51,455 bases of DNA from Fidelibacterota bacterium (GTDB lineage: Bacteria > Fidelibacterota > Marinisomatia > SCGC-AAA003-L08 > TS1B11), in the NCBI GenBank assembly GCA_020354025.1, contig CP070638.1, positions 1,078,795 to 1,130,249 on the forward strand, written 5' to 3'. Position numbers and translations under genes: made by a program. Shown one piece after another: positions 42,816 to 51,455 of this stretch. Position 1 is the stretch's first letter; each line of letters starts with the position of its first letter. Under the pieces are notes generated by a model that worked only from the letters and a program-made list of their open reading frames with translations, had not been told where the DNA came from and did not search any database.

Positions 42816-43368
42816 TCAGATGTTGTTACTCTGGGCATTAATAAAGTGAATCGTACAAATGGGAGTAATGGAGAAACGGCAAAGATGATTCATGGCTCAA
42901 TCCCCCAGCCAACAAGAGTTAAAAAGGAGGCATTTGAGTTCCCCAAGGCATCCGTCATATCGAGATGATTACAGATGCGAAGCTTGATTAATCGGGCGGG
43001 ACGATGACCAGTGTCTCAGTGGCACTGTTGTCAATCAATTAACTCTGGAGCCTTCGAGGGAAGACCTCCAGTCCAAAGTACGTTATGCTTTGTATAGTAG
43101 CAAGCTAATTAAGGAAAATATCATACAGCCATACATAGTTGCACAGGTGGGGATTTAGCTCGTCGACACACCATACGCACCGGGCACAAGACAACCGGCT
43201 CCCCGGATCGTAGCTTTCGGCCGTTATGGAATCGGCAGCTCATGCCGCCTTTGTCCCTCCCGGTTCAGCCGGACCGGCGTCTAAAATCCTACTGGAAACG
43301 AGGCCGCCTGTGATCCAAGGGGGGTACTCCCTGGAGTGATACCACGGCCTACGTCGGAAACCTTGGTA

Positions 43369-43412
43369 CTAGCGTGGTGCTATCGTGATACTATCGTGAT
43401 ACTATCGTGATA
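43369..43412 (+). repeat. Tandem 11-bp repeat array upstream of rpmB
   Basis: CTATCGTGATA occurs three times in perfect tandem (43380-43390, 43391-43401, 43402-43412), preceded by a degenerate copy CTAGCGTGGTG (43369-43379, 8 of 11 matching). Each unit contains the near-palindrome TATCGTGATA, so the array presents the same face of the helix roughly once per turn. No function known. Confidence 0.75.
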
Positions 43413-43594
43413 CCGGTTTGATCCTGCCGTGAGCGGTTCTTTGACAAAATCCATACCGGCGGCCGGGCTATTTTTAAATCCAAGACTCAATATCTAATTG
43501 CCTGTACACCATTCCCCCTTTGCGCCTGGCCTGCTTCCAACTGTATATTTGGCCTCGCTTTTAGGACTGGCAATTAAGGATTGACAAGTAGAAA

Positions 43595-43831
43595 ATGAGC
43601 AAGTACTGTCAGGTAACGGGCCGCAAGCCGTCGTTCGGCAACAAAGTGAGTCATGCCCATAACAAGACTCGCCGCCGGTTCGACCTCAACCTGCAGCGTA
43701 AGCGCTTCTGGCTGGAGAACGAGCAGCGCTGGGTAACCCTGCGCGTCTCATCCAAGGGTCTGCGTATCATCGACAAGAAGGGCATCGACACGGTGGTGCA
43801 GGAACTGCGCACCCGGGGCGAGAAGGTGTGA
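43595..43831 (+). CDS. rpmB: 50S ribosomal protein bL28
   Basis: A 78-residue ribosomal protein. The sequence [30 protein letters not shown] and [28 protein letters not shown] is the standard bL28 pattern, full length, ending LRTRGEKV. A single Cys is present. The Shine-Dalgarno AAGGA is 14 nt from the ATG, an unusually long spacer. It faces the dcw cluster, and a bidirectional terminator follows. No rpmG lies next to it here. Confidence 0.95.
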   Translation: MSKYCQVTGRKPSFGNKVSHAHNKTRRRFDLNLQRKRFWLENEQRWVTLRVSSKGLRIIDKKGIDTVVQELRTRGEKV

Positions 43832-43907
43832 TAGACACTCCATTTCCTTCCTTCCGAGCGCTCATCTGAGCTCACGCCCAAGGCTCAGGGCAATTCTCGA
43901 GTATTAA

Positions 43908-43950
43908 AAAAGCCCCCTCACGCTTCGACCTCGCATGAGGGGGCTTTTCC
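43908..43950. terminator. Bidirectional terminator between rpmB and ftsZ
   Basis: AAAAGCCCCCTCA (43908-43920) pairs with TGAGGGGGCTTTT (43936-43948), leaving a 15-nt loop; an A-run on one side and T-run on the other let it work in both directions. It separates two convergent genes. Confidence 0.9.
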
Positions 43951-43973
43951 TATCGGGAGCCCGTCTGCCCCAT

Positions 43974-45185
43974 TCACACAGACGGCTGGCTCCCCGCTCG
44001 GGAGGAAGCTTGTGATCGCAAGATAGTCGGTACCTCGAGGTCATCGCTGAAAACTATCGCCTCCTCTTCCTCGCCATCTACCACGGCCATACCCTCACCA
44101 TCCTTTGGCGCCCTGCGGCGCAGGCGGAAGAAAGGTTCCACGGCGAGCGGATCCCGGATACCGAAGGGAGTGCCCTGAGCAGAGACAGTGCCAGCCACAT
44201 CCACATTAGACGGCAGCTGGTCCTGGGGCATGTTGAAGCCGGTGGCGATGACGGTAACCCGGAACTCATCCGACAAGTTGCCATCGATGACGGCGCCGAA
44301 AATGACGTTGGCATCCATGCCGGCCTCCTCATTGATGATGGAAGTGGCATCGTTCACCTCGTGAAGGGTCATGCTGGGGTCACCGGTAACGTTGACCAAT
44401 AGTCCCTGGGCGCCCTGGATATTGCAGTTGTGCAACAAGGGAGAGGAGATGGCCTGCTGGGCTGCCAGGATAGCCCGCTCTTCGCCGCAGCCAATGCCCG
44501 TGCCCATGATGGCGTCGCCCATGTTCAGCATGATCGTCCGCACATCGGCAAAGTCCAGGTTGATCAGGCCGTGAATATTGATGAGGTCGGAGATACCCCT
44601 GGTGGCCTGGTGCAGGATGCTGTCGGCCAGCCTTAAAGCGTCGGCAAAGGTGGTGTCCGGATCGGTGATCCGCAGGAGGGTTTCGTTGGGGATTACCAGG
44701 GATGTGTCGCAATATTGGCGTAGCTCCTCGATGCCCACCTCCGCCCGCTGGGCGCGGTGTCGTCCCTCAAAGGCGAAGGGCCGGGTAACGATACCCACAG
44801 TCAGGGTGCTCAGTTCACGCGCGATGCGGGCAATGCGCGGAGCGGCGCCCGAGCCGGTGCCGCCGCCCATACCGGCGGTAATGAATACCATGTCGGCACC
44901 CGACAGGGCTTTCTCGATGAACTCGTGGTCCTCGTCAACAGCCCGGCGGCCGATGTCAGTATCCGCTCCGGCACCGAGACCCTTGGTGAGGGACTTGCCG
45001 ATCTGGATCTTTACTTCGGCCAGGTTGCTGTCCAGGTCCTGAGCATCGGAGTTCACAGCGATAAACTCCACGCCCATCAGATTATCTTCAATCATCCGGT
45101 TGATGGCGTTGCCACCCGCGCCGCCAACTCCCACCACCTTTATCTTAGCCTTCATCAGGTCATAGTCATCGAATTCGAAGAACAT
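43974..45185 (-). CDS. ftsZ: Cell division protein FtsZ
   Basis: A 403-residue tubulin homolog that polymerises with GTP to form the division ring. The GTPase core shows IKVVGVGGAGGNAINRM, FIAVNSDAQDL, GADMVFITAGMGGGTGSGAAP (signature GGGTGSG), NGDxxD-type NLDFADVRTIM and GMDANVIFGAVID. The C-terminal tail keeps a DDLEVPTILR peptide, the site that binds FtsA and ZipA-like partners, followed by 14 residues rich in Ser. A strong ribosome site (GAGGAGAGGAG, in minus-strand sense) precedes the ATG. Last gene of the dcw cluster, 20 bp after ftsA. Confidence 0.97.
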   Translation of the reverse strand: MFFEFDDYDLMKAKIKVVGVGGAGGNAINRMIEDNLMGVEFIAVNSDAQDLDSNLAEVKIQIGKSLTKGLGAGADTDIGRRAVDEDHEFIEKALSGADMVFITAGMGGGTGSGAAPRIARIARELSTLTVGIVTRPFAFEGRHRAQRAEVGIEELRQYCDTSLVIPNETLLRITDPDTTFADALRLADSILHQATRGISDLINIHGLINLDFADVRTIMLNMGDAIMGTGIGCGEERAILAAQQAISSPLLHNCNIQGAQGLLVNVTGDPSMTLHEVNDATSIINEEAGMDANVIFGAVIDGNLSDEFRVTVIATGFNMPQDQLPSNVDVAGTVSAQGTPFGIRDPLAVEPFFRLRRRAPKDGEGMAVVDGEEEEAIVFSDDLEVPTILRSQASSRAGSQPSV

Positions 45186-45205
45186 GATCGGTCTCCTCTC
45201 CTCGG

Positions 45206-46477
45206 TTAAAACAACTCTTTGAAAAAGTCTTTCACCTGGCTTACCAGGTTTCTAAGGAACATGGCAACTCCCCCGGATCGTTTAGAGATACCGTAGGTCT
45301 CTTCGTGCCCCAGTCCGTAAAGCAGCAGGCCGATGGCGGTGGCGTACTCGGGTGAGCTTACCATGTCCTCCAGGCCAGCCACATGCAGGGGATAGCCAAT
45401 CTTTATATCAGCGTTGAACACCTCTCCGGCCTTTTCCTCCATCTCCTTAAGGAGCACACCACCGCCGGAGAGCACTACCCCGAACGTGAGTTTGTCTCCC
45501 ACCTCGCTTTTGCGAATCTGGTTGCGGCACAGCTGCAGGATTTCCTCCAGACGAGGTTCAATAATTGCCGACAGGCCGCGCCGGGTAGTGTTCTGGGGCT
45601 GGCGGCCAGCAATACCATCAATGGTGATATCGTTGTCTTCCACTGTGGCAGGAAACTTGGCGTAGCCGTATTCCTTTTTCAGCTCCTCCGCTTTCTCGAA
45701 GGTCGTATGTAGAATCTGGGCAATATCGTTAGTGATCCGATTACCGCCGAACGGGATAACGGCCGTATGACGCACCCCGTCGTCATAGAACACGATAATC
45801 TTCGTGGTGTCAGCCCCGATGTCGATCAGCACTACTCCCTGTTCCTTTTCCGTCTGCTCAAGAACCGCGGCAGACGATGCCAGGGGCGCGAGAACCAGAG
45901 CTTCTACATACAAGCCCGCTGCATCCACGCACCGCAGGATATTCTGAGCAGCCGAACTATCAATGGTCACCAGATGAACCCTGGCTTCCAGACGGTGGCC
46001 GATATGACCGAGCGGGGTTTTAATGCCGCCTAGGTGATCCACCTTGAATTCCTGCGGCAGCGCATGCAGAATCTCACGGTCATCAGGCAGAGTTATGGCC
46101 TTCGCCTGTTCCAGAACCCGCTCTACATCATCCTCGGAAATCTCCTGAATATCGGTCATCAAGGACTCACCGCGACTGACGGTGATGACACCAGTATTGT
46201 TAATACTGCGGACCTGCTCACCAGAGATGGCCACATAGATACTATCCATCTTCATGTCTGCCTGGGTCTCCGCTTCATTGACCGCCGCTTCGATGGAGGC
46301 AATGGTCTCTTTCACATTCACTACCATGCCCTTGCGTATGCCTGTTGAAGGAGCATTTCCCACACCCAGGAGGTGCAGCTTGCTGTTTTCGTCTACCTGC
46401 GCGATAATAGCGCAGACTTTGCTGCTGCCAACATCCAGAGCAGAAATCAATCTTTGCTGGGTATCATGTGATGTCAT
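45206..46477 (-). CDS. ftsA: Cell division protein FtsA
   Basis: A 423-residue actin-like ATPase that tethers FtsZ to the membrane. ATG 46477 gives the typical SALDVGSSKVCAIIAQ start; an upstream GTG would overlap ftsQ. ATPase motifs: ALDVGSSK, the SHS2 domain with VYVAISGEQVRSIN, VVLIDIGADTTKIIVF (phosphate 2) and FGVVLSGGGVLLKEME. The C-terminal amphipathic helix MFLRNLVSQVKDFFKELF is the membrane-targeting sequence. Located 20 bp before ftsZ and 4 bp after ftsQ. Confidence 0.95.
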   Translation of the reverse strand: MTSHDTQQRLISALDVGSSKVCAIIAQVDENSKLHLLGVGNAPSTGIRKGMVVNVKETIASIEAAVNEAETQADMKMDSIYVAISGEQVRSINNTGVITVSRGESLMTDIQEISEDDVERVLEQAKAITLPDDREILHALPQEFKVDHLGGIKTPLGHIGHRLEARVHLVTIDSSAAQNILRCVDAAGLYVEALVLAPLASSAAVLEQTEKEQGVVLIDIGADTTKIIVFYDDGVRHTAVIPFGGNRITNDIAQILHTTFEKAEELKKEYGYAKFPATVEDNDITIDGIAGRQPQNTTRRGLSAIIEPRLEEILQLCRNQIRKSEVGDKLTFGVVLSGGGVLLKEMEEKAGEVFNADIKIGYPLHVAGLEDMVSSPEYATAIGLLLYGLGHEETYGISKRSGGVAMFLRNLVSQVKDFFKELF

Positions 46478-46481
46478 TGTC

Positions 46482-47273
46482 CTAGGCCCGTTCACGTACA
46501 ATTACCTGCCGTTCATAACGTAGATCGATGTAAGAATAGTCCATAAGGCTCCGTTTCCCTGAAATAGTGAGTAAGAACGCATCCAGCATGGCGATACGCC
46601 GCTCCAGGTCATGACCACCCAGACGAACCGCCGTTGAGGTTTCCGCCATATACAGGGTGATCTCTCCATTATCAGCGAAAACCAGTTCACTCAGATCCCG
46701 GTACAGGTTCGGAAAGAACCCGTGGAAGTAATTAAGGATCTCCCAAGCCTGCCTGAGCTGCTCGTGTTCTCCAACGTGGCCGGCTGTCAGGGCGTTGAGG
46801 GTGGAGTCTGCTCCTGATACGGTAGGCAGTTCCAGGTCAAATCGCCTGTGAGGCAGCGGAAGAGTCTCCCCTTCAGCGGTGAGAATGTAATATTCTGGCG
46901 CAGCCACATAAGCCATGGGCTGGTTTTCTACTATGTCAATAAATAGGGTATGAGGGAGCTTTCGCCCCAACCTAACGCCGTAGACGTAATTGAGCACCTC
47001 AACGCGCTCCTGGACAGCAGACAGGTTAACTTCAAATACGCTCCCGATGAGGGGGAGTGCCATGGCATCCACTACTTCTGCCCGGGTCAGTATGTTGTTG
47101 CCCCGTACCTCAATCCGCCTCAAATCGAACATCCCCATTGCGCGGGCATAGCTGAGAATGCCTTTGGTCATAAACCATCCCGCTACCGATACCCCAAAAG
47201 CCGTCACTGCCAGACGGGCCCATTTCCCAAGATGCTTTAGACGGTATGGATTTTTACCCGGCAAGTCCTTCAT
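46482..47273 (-). CDS. ftsQ: Cell division protein FtsQ
   Basis: A 263-residue bitopic protein. A basic cytosolic start (NPYRLKHLGKWARL), one membrane helix (AVTAFGVSVAGWFMTKGIL), then a POTRA domain (FDLRRIEVRGNNILTRAEVVDAM) and FtsQ beta domain (LPHTLFIDIVENQPMAYV, LELPTVSG, DLSELVFADNGEITLYM). It links FtsA/FtsW-side division parts to the periplasm. It overlaps murB by 20 bp at the start. Family-level identity is confident although sequence conservation of FtsQ is generally low. Confidence 0.9.
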   Translation of the reverse strand: MKDLPGKNPYRLKHLGKWARLAVTAFGVSVAGWFMTKGILSYARAMGMFDLRRIEVRGNNILTRAEVVDAMALPLIGSVFEVNLSAVQERVEVLNYVYGVRLGRKLPHTLFIDIVENQPMAYVAAPEYYILTAEGETLPLPHRRFDLELPTVSGADSTLNALTAGHVGEHEQLRQAWEILNYFHGFFPNLYRDLSELVFADNGEITLYMAETSTAVRLGGHDLERRIAMLDAFLLTISGKRSLMDYSYIDLRYERQVIVRERA

Positions 47274-48198
47274 CCTCCCAGTATCCGGGTTGAAATCCCA
47301 AGGTCCTGATCTCCAGTTCCAGCTGGGTACCGAACTGCTGTCTGACTGTCCGGGTAGCCAGCTTGATCAGGAAAGCAATATCTTCGGCAGTGGCCTTGCC
47401 GTAGTTGACAAAGAAGTTGCCGTGTTTGACGGATATCTCGGCATCGCCGCGTTTGGTACCCTTCAGACCGGCTTTGTCAATAAGCATCCCTGCTGTCAGG
47501 TCTGATGCCGGATTCTTGAAGACGCTTCCCGCTGACCGCTGTTTCAAAGGCTGGCGTGCTTTCCTTTCATTCAGGAACCGCTGCTGCAGATCAGCGATGG
47601 TTTCCGGGGGCCCGGCCTTCAAATGGAACTCAGCTTCAAGTATGATCTCATCAGGCCGGAAGCCGGAGCTGCGGTAGCCGAACTGCAGGTCCTCCCGCCG
47701 GTAGATCCGCTCCTTGCCATCAAGGGTTAAAGTACGCACCCGGTCCACATGAGTCGAGATTTCCCCGCCGAAGGCGCGGGCGTTCATTATCAGGGCTCCT
47801 CCAACGGTTCCTGGTACGCCGACTAGGTTCTCGACCCCGACCAGCCCGGCCTGAAGACATCGGTTTACCAGATAACCGAGTGTAACCCCGGCCCCAGCCG
47901 TCACGCTGCTGCCATCGATGTGGAAGTTGTTCAGGCAGTCCGCTAGAGAGATAACGATACCTGGTACTCCCGTGTCGCTCACCAGGCAGTTGCTGCCCGA
48001 ACCCATGACAGTCACAGGGATAGCCTCCTGTGAAACGATCCTTAGCATGCGAGCCAGTTCCTTGTTGTCTCCCGGCAAGAAAAAGGCCTCTGCGGGACCG
48101 CCGATCCCATATGATGTATGCCGGCTGAGAGGCTCATCAAACAGTATCTGGCCTTTGCTGACACAATCACTGATCGCAGTTTGCTGCTTCGGGTCCAT
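47254..48198 (-). CDS. murB: UDP-N-acetylenolpyruvoylglucosamine reductase
   Basis: A 314-residue FAD flavoprotein that reduces UDP-GlcNAc-enolpyruvate to UDP-MurNAc with NADPH. FAD-domain motifs: RHTSYGIGGPAEAFF, GSGSNCLVSDTGVPGIVISL and LVGVPGTVGGALIMNARAFGGEIS. Catalytic part: FGYRSSGFRPDEIIL, QRSAGSVFKNP (Ser proton donor) and KHGNFFVNYGKATA. The short form lacks the extra loop of the E. coli type I enzyme (type II-like). It overlaps the murC stop by 1 bp (TAATG) and ftsQ start by 20 bp. Confidence 0.95.
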   Translation of the reverse strand: MDPKQQTAISDCVSKGQILFDEPLSRHTSYGIGGPAEAFFLPGDNKELARMLRIVSQEAIPVTVMGSGSNCLVSDTGVPGIVISLADCLNNFHIDGSSVTAGAGVTLGYLVNRCLQAGLVGVENLVGVPGTVGGALIMNARAFGGEISTHVDRVRTLTLDGKERIYRREDLQFGYRSSGFRPDEIILEAEFHLKAGPPETIADLQQRFLNERKARQPLKQRSAGSVFKNPASDLTAGMLIDKAGLKGTKRGDAEISVKHGNFFVNYGKATAEDIAFLIKLATRTVRQQFGTQLELEIRTLGFQPGYWEDEGLAG

Positions 48199-49610
48199 TA
48201 TCGCTCTGCTGCTCCAGTTGCTGCCCCGCGGGCGATCACTTCGGCATAGGCATTTCGAATCTTCTGGTTGTAGCTGGTAATATCTCCGGCACCCATGGTA
48301 ATGACCATATCACCCGCTTTGATCAGACCGGCCACTATAACGGGCAAATCGTTCTTATCCGGTGCATAGGTGACCTGCTTGTGGCCGAAACATACCGCAT
48401 CGTTCGCAATCAGTTCCCCGGTGATGCCTTCGATGGGGTCTTCCCGCGCAGGATAGATATCGGTGACTACCAGCTCGTCGCTGGCCAGAAAGCTGCGGGC
48501 GAAATCTTTGTGGAAGTCCCGCGTGCGAGTGTAAAGGTGAGGCTGGAAGACAGTAACCAGCCGTCGGTCCCAACCCTGGCGGGCCGCCTGGAGAACTACG
48601 GCCGCTTCCCTTGGATGGTGAGCATAATCGTCCACGAAGATGACATCACCGATAGTCTCCATGATCTCAAAACGGCGGTTCACACCGGTAAATTGGGCCA
48701 GACCTGAGAGAGCTTCCACCAGAGGTACTCTCAGCTCCAGGCCTACCGCTACGGCGGCCAGAGCATTCTTGACATTGTGCTCGCCGGGTACCTGCAGCTT
48801 TGCCTGGACCGGTTCTTCGTCGGGGACGATCAATTCAAACTCGACACTGGTTTCATGGTATACCGCTTTTCGCGCCCGAACGTCCGCCTGGGGTGCCATG
48901 CCGTATGTCGTAACCGGCCGCTGCAGCTGTGGCAGGAGCGCCTGAATGCTGGGCTCGTCCAGACAGACCACCACCCGGCCATAAAACGGCACGGTGTTGG
49001 CGAATGAAGCAAAGGCCTGACTGAGTTCGTCAAGGTTCCTATAACAGTCCAGGTGTTCCAGGTCAAGGTTGGTAATCACAGCCACCGTGGGTCGTAGGGA
49101 GAGGAAGCTGCGATCAAACTCGTCAGCTTCCACGACGATGATGTCTCCCTGGCCACGGCGGGCGTTGGTGGCCAGGCTTCTCACAATACCACCAATGACC
49201 ATGGTGGGATCACGGTGGGCAGTGGTAAGCATCGCCCCGATCATGGATGAGGTGGTGGTCTTGCCGTGTGTCCCTGCTACCGCAATGCTGGTTTCGGCGA
49301 CCTTGAGGAGTTCACCCAGCATCTCGGCCCGCCGGATGACCGGGATATTACGGCTGTGGGCGGCCTCGATCTCAGGATTGTCAGGTCTGACCGCCGAGGA
49401 ATAAACCACCATATCACAATCGTCGATATTTTCAGGATGGTGCCCCTCACAGAAGCGGATGCCGGCCTGTTCCAGTTTGTCAGTGATTTCCGAGCGACGC
49501 AAGTCAGAGCCGGAGATCTTAAAGCCTAAAATATGCAACAGCTCGGCCATGCCGCTGATGCCAATACCTCCCAGGCCGATGAAATGAATCTTTTTAATAC
49601 GACCGAACAT
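48198..49610 (-). CDS. murC: UDP-N-acetylmuramate--L-alanine ligase
   Basis: A 470-residue cytoplasmic Mur ligase adding the first L-Ala to UDP-MurNAc with ATP. Motifs: IHFIGLGGIGISGMAELL at the start, AGTHGKTTTSSMIGAML (P-loop), VVEADEFDRSFL, NLDLEHLDCY, GEHNVKNALAAVAVGLEL, and DDYAHHPREAAVVL near the C-terminal domain, typical of MurC. It overlaps murG by 1 bp, keeping the dcw cluster tightly coupled. Confidence 0.97.
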   Translation of the reverse strand: MFGRIKKIHFIGLGGIGISGMAELLHILGFKISGSDLRRSEITDKLEQAGIRFCEGHHPENIDDCDMVVYSSAVRPDNPEIEAAHSRNIPVIRRAEMLGELLKVAETSIAVAGTHGKTTTSSMIGAMLTTAHRDPTMVIGGIVRSLATNARRGQGDIIVVEADEFDRSFLSLRPTVAVITNLDLEHLDCYRNLDELSQAFASFANTVPFYGRVVVCLDEPSIQALLPQLQRPVTTYGMAPQADVRARKAVYHETSVEFELIVPDEEPVQAKLQVPGEHNVKNALAAVAVGLELRVPLVEALSGLAQFTGVNRRFEIMETIGDVIFVDDYAHHPREAAVVLQAARQGWDRRLVTVFQPHLYTRTRDFHKDFARSFLASDELVVTDIYPAREDPIEGITGELIANDAVCFGHKQVTYAPDKNDLPVIVAGLIKAGDMVITMGAGDITSYNQKIRNAYAEVIARGAATGAAER

Positions 49611-50737
49611 TATTTCTCAGCCAACTCCAGGATATGTTTCACGATAGTCTCAGCGGCATCGGGCCGGGCCAAGCTCTGAGCCCGTTTCCCCATGGCCTTC
49701 AGTTGATCGGGATGCTTGATAAGCCGTTTGACTTGTTCTTCCAGCTTGCCACGGAGCAGATCACTCTGGGGAATCAGCCGTGCTGCTTTTTTCTTTACCA
49801 GAACCTGGGCGTTTAGGGTCTGGTGGTCAGCGGCAGCAGTTGGCAGGGGGATCAGGACAGATGGGCGGCCGAGATAGGTGAGTTCGGCGAGGGTCATGGC
49901 TCCCGCCCGGCTCACAATCAGATCAGCAGCCATGAATGCGGCGGCCATATCATTGATAAACGGGACAAGGGTCACCCTTTTATCGGTACCGATTGCCTTC
50001 CTGAGACGTTCGAAGTGAGCCGACCCTGTCTGCCAGAATAGATACGCCTTCATCTTTTCAGTGTAGGTGGACCAGTGAGTCAGGAAATGGTTATTTAAAG
50101 GTCGGCTACCCTGGCTACCGCCGAGGATAAAAACCACCTGTCCCCGTATTGGCAGTCCCAGCTGCTCCCGAGCCGCCCTCCGATTGGGGAGATGGTTGCT
50201 GTTAAATCGGACAGGATTGCCAGTGAGCACCCACTCACAGGCCTGGAAGTACTGGGCCGATGATTTATAGGTGAGGCAAACCAGCTCAGCTCTTCGTGCC
50301 AGCCGCCGGGTGGTCATACCGGGATAGGCGTTCTGTTCATGAACCAGGGTTGGTATCCCCCGTCCCTGGGCTACCATGAGTGGCAAGCCGGAAGCATAGC
50401 CACCCGTCCCTACCACTACATGTGGTTCAAACTCATTCATGATCTGGCGGCAGCGCCGTCGAGAGACCGCGAACCTCCAGGGGAAGATGAGATTGCGCCC
50501 GAGAGACACCGGCCCCAGGCCGCGCTGAATGCCGCGAATATTCAGAGGATAGAAGACCTCGTTCTCCCCCGACAGGACACGCGCTTCCAAGCCGTACCGG
50601 GAGCCCACAAAGCGGATATCGCAGGTTTGGTCTACTGCTCTCAAGCCCCGGGCAATGGCCAGTGCCGGAAAAAGATGACCACCTGTGCCGCCGCCAGCCA
50701 ACAAAATACGCAGCCTCTTATGATCTCGCTTTGGCAT
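49610..50737 (-). CDS. murG: Undecaprenyl-PP-MurNAc-pentapeptide GlcNAc transferase
   Basis: A 375-residue GT28 glycosyltransferase producing lipid II from lipid I at the inner face of the membrane. Motifs: LAGGGTGGHLFPALAIA (the first G-loop), VVGTGGYASGLPLMVAQ, LVHEQNAYPGMTTRRLAR, VFILGGSQGSRPLNN (second G-loop), and DLIVSRAGAMTLAELTYLGRPSVLIPLPTAAADHQTLNA (UDP site). Full length. The start overlaps ftsW by 20 bp, and the end overlaps murC by 1 bp. Confidence 0.96.
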   Translation of the reverse strand: MPKRDHKRLRILLAGGGTGGHLFPALAIARGLRAVDQTCDIRFVGSRYGLEARVLSGENEVFYPLNIRGIQRGLGPVSLGRNLIFPWRFAVSRRRCRQIMNEFEPHVVVGTGGYASGLPLMVAQGRGIPTLVHEQNAYPGMTTRRLARRAELVCLTYKSSAQYFQACEWVLTGNPVRFNSNHLPNRRAAREQLGLPIRGQVVFILGGSQGSRPLNNHFLTHWSTYTEKMKAYLFWQTGSAHFERLRKAIGTDKRVTLVPFINDMAAAFMAADLIVSRAGAMTLAELTYLGRPSVLIPLPTAAADHQTLNAQVLVKKKAARLIPQSDLLRGKLEEQVKRLIKHPDQLKAMGKRAQSLARPDAAETIVKHILELAEK

Positions 50738-51455
50738 GAACCAGGTTCCGATCCCACCGTCTCCGGCGGGTTGCAGATGAAATGTTCAATAATATCCCCA
50801 GGCTGATCAGAGTGAAAACCATATGGGTGCCTCCGTAGCTGATAAGCGGCAAGGGAATCCCGGTGTTGGGAAAAACTTCCGTTACTACGGCCGCGTTAAC
50901 CAATACGTAGGTCATGAGGTTGAACACGATGCCCAGGGCCAGGAACATGCCGAACCGGTCGGGGGCATTTCTGGCGATAACAATACCCCGTTGAAAGAGC
51001 CAGAAAAATGCTATTAGCAACAGTATAGCTCCCACAAAGCCCAGCTCTTCACCAACGATGGCGAAAACAAAGTCGGTGTGCGGTGCCGGCAGAAACAGCT
51101 TCTTTTCTACGCTGTTACCCAGTCCCTGACCCAGCCAGCCGCCGTTGCCCAGACTGATCAGTGACTGGGAGATCTGGTATTCTGCTTTGGGCGAATCTAT
51201 CAATCCCAGGAATGTTTGGATTCGCACCAGGCGATAGGGCTTTATTATCATAATCAGCGTCAACAGAGGCAGTGATATTGCCGAGAGGCTGGCCAGATGC
51301 TTCCCCCGCACACCTCCCAGAAACAGCATCGTGAGCCCCAATAATCCTAACAGAGCGGCCGTCGAAAAATCGGGCTCCAGAATAATAAGCAACATTGTGC
51401 ATCCGATAACCACTACCGCAGGTAAAAAGCCGCGACCTAAATGTGTGATGTGGGC
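50718..51455 (-). CDS. ftsW: Peptidoglycan glycosyltransferase FtsW, C-terminal part
   Basis: The frame is open to the window edge, giving the last about 245 residues of a SEDS-family division glycosyltransferase. Visible: ILEPDFSTAALLGLLGLTMLF, the periplasmic region before GGWLGQGLGNS (a SEDS signature), PAPHTDFVFAIVGEELGFVG, and PNTGIPLPLISYGGTHMV (the invariant PxxGxxLPxxSYGG motif). About five membrane helices are present. The position before murG in the dcw cluster favours FtsW over RodA. The N-terminal half is outside the window. Confidence 0.93.
   Translation of the reverse strand, partial: AHITHLGRGFLPAVVVIGCTMLLIILEPDFSTAALLGLLGLTMLFLGGVRGKHLASLSAISLPLLTLIMIIKPYRLVRIQTFLGLIDSPKAEYQISQSLISLGNGGWLGQGLGNSVEKKLFLPAPHTDFVFAIVGEELGFVGAILLLIAFFWLFQRGIVIARNAPDRFGMFLALGIVFNLMTYVLVNAAVVTEVFPNTGIPLPLISYGGTHMVFTLISLGILLNISSATRRRRWDRNLVHAKARS

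Larger units (their letters stand above)
42596..43594. other. Gene-poor kilobase between the secreted protein and rpmB
   Basis: Nearly 1 kb without a supported gene. It contains the fossil DGG-repeat fragment (42684-42815), a tandem 11-bp array (43369-43412), and TTGACA at 43441, which has no acceptable -10 at the right spacing. GGGGATTTAGCTC at 43149 looks like a tRNA start but the rest does not fold as tRNA. Confidence 0.6.

Noticed and set aside
43149-43230. A tRNA-like start GGGGATTTAGCTC
   Set aside because: The following bases do not form the D, anticodon or T arms and there is no matching acceptor stem.
1-51455. CRISPR arrays, insertion sequences, phage genes or rRNA
   Set aside because: No regularly spaced identical repeats, transposase or integrase motifs, or rRNA-like sequence were found on either strand.

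Overview
The window reads as a chromosomal segment of a Gram-negative bacterium of the FCB group. The best guess is Marinimicrobia/Neomarinimicrobiota (SAR406) or a close relative. Two large secreted proteins end in the NYPNPFNP...SIKMVLLK type of C-terminal sorting domain used by type IX-like secretion, and a Gfo/Idh/MocA protein with an IVPRHVLGG leader is typical of the same broad group. Taxonomy is inferred from these hallmarks only; there is no rRNA gene in the window. No phage, insertion sequence, tRNA or CRISPR array was found.

Layout. 0-1.5 kb: the end of an amidohydrolase gene, then an ArsR-type repressor with a methionine-rich partner behind a clearly readable promoter/operator. 1.5-7 kb: a strong promoter, a beta-helix exported protein and a 1341-residue cell-surface protein with internal repeats. 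7-12 kb: a zincin-like protease, a Gfo/Idh/MocA oxidoreductase, a small membrane protein and a PHP phosphoesterase, with repeat-bearing gaps between them. 11.6-14.1 kb: DNA polymerase III delta' and an EnvC-like coiled-coil/LytM protein. 14.1-19.3 kb: three HD-GYP (cyclic-di-GMP phosphodiesterase-type) paralogs around leuB. The first two share a duplicated leader carrying perfect CRP-type palindromes. 19.4-25.3 kb: an alkylation-repair operon (alkA-like, ogt, M32 carboxypeptidase, DUF502) and a DMT permease overlapping purA. 25.3-31 kb: secF, secD, a small unknown gene and transketolase. 31-39 kb: an accessory block of secreted or membrane proteins (M28 and M23 peptidases, MscS, PAF-acetylhydrolase-like, DUF362, class C beta-lactamase-like). 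39-42.6 kb: a second sorting-domain protein, a small membrane protein and a decayed sorting domain. 42.6-43.6 kb: a gene-poor kilobase. 43.6 kb to the end: rpmB, then the division/cell-wall (dcw) cluster ftsW-murG-murC-murB-ftsQ-ftsA-ftsZ on the minus strand with overlapping reading frames.

The most unusual signals are these. (1) Matching TGTGA-N6-TCACA sites precede two duplicated HD-GYP genes, linking a CRP/FNR-family regulator to cyclic-di-GMP turnover. (2) The ArsR/Met-rich pair looks like a self-contained metal-responsive unit. (3) Intergenic debris derives from sorting-domain and DGG-repeat secreted proteins. (4) Dispersed repeats are shared between distant gaps, and one of them supplies the C-terminal tail of delta'. 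(5) An 11-bp near-palindromic tandem array lies upstream of rpmB.
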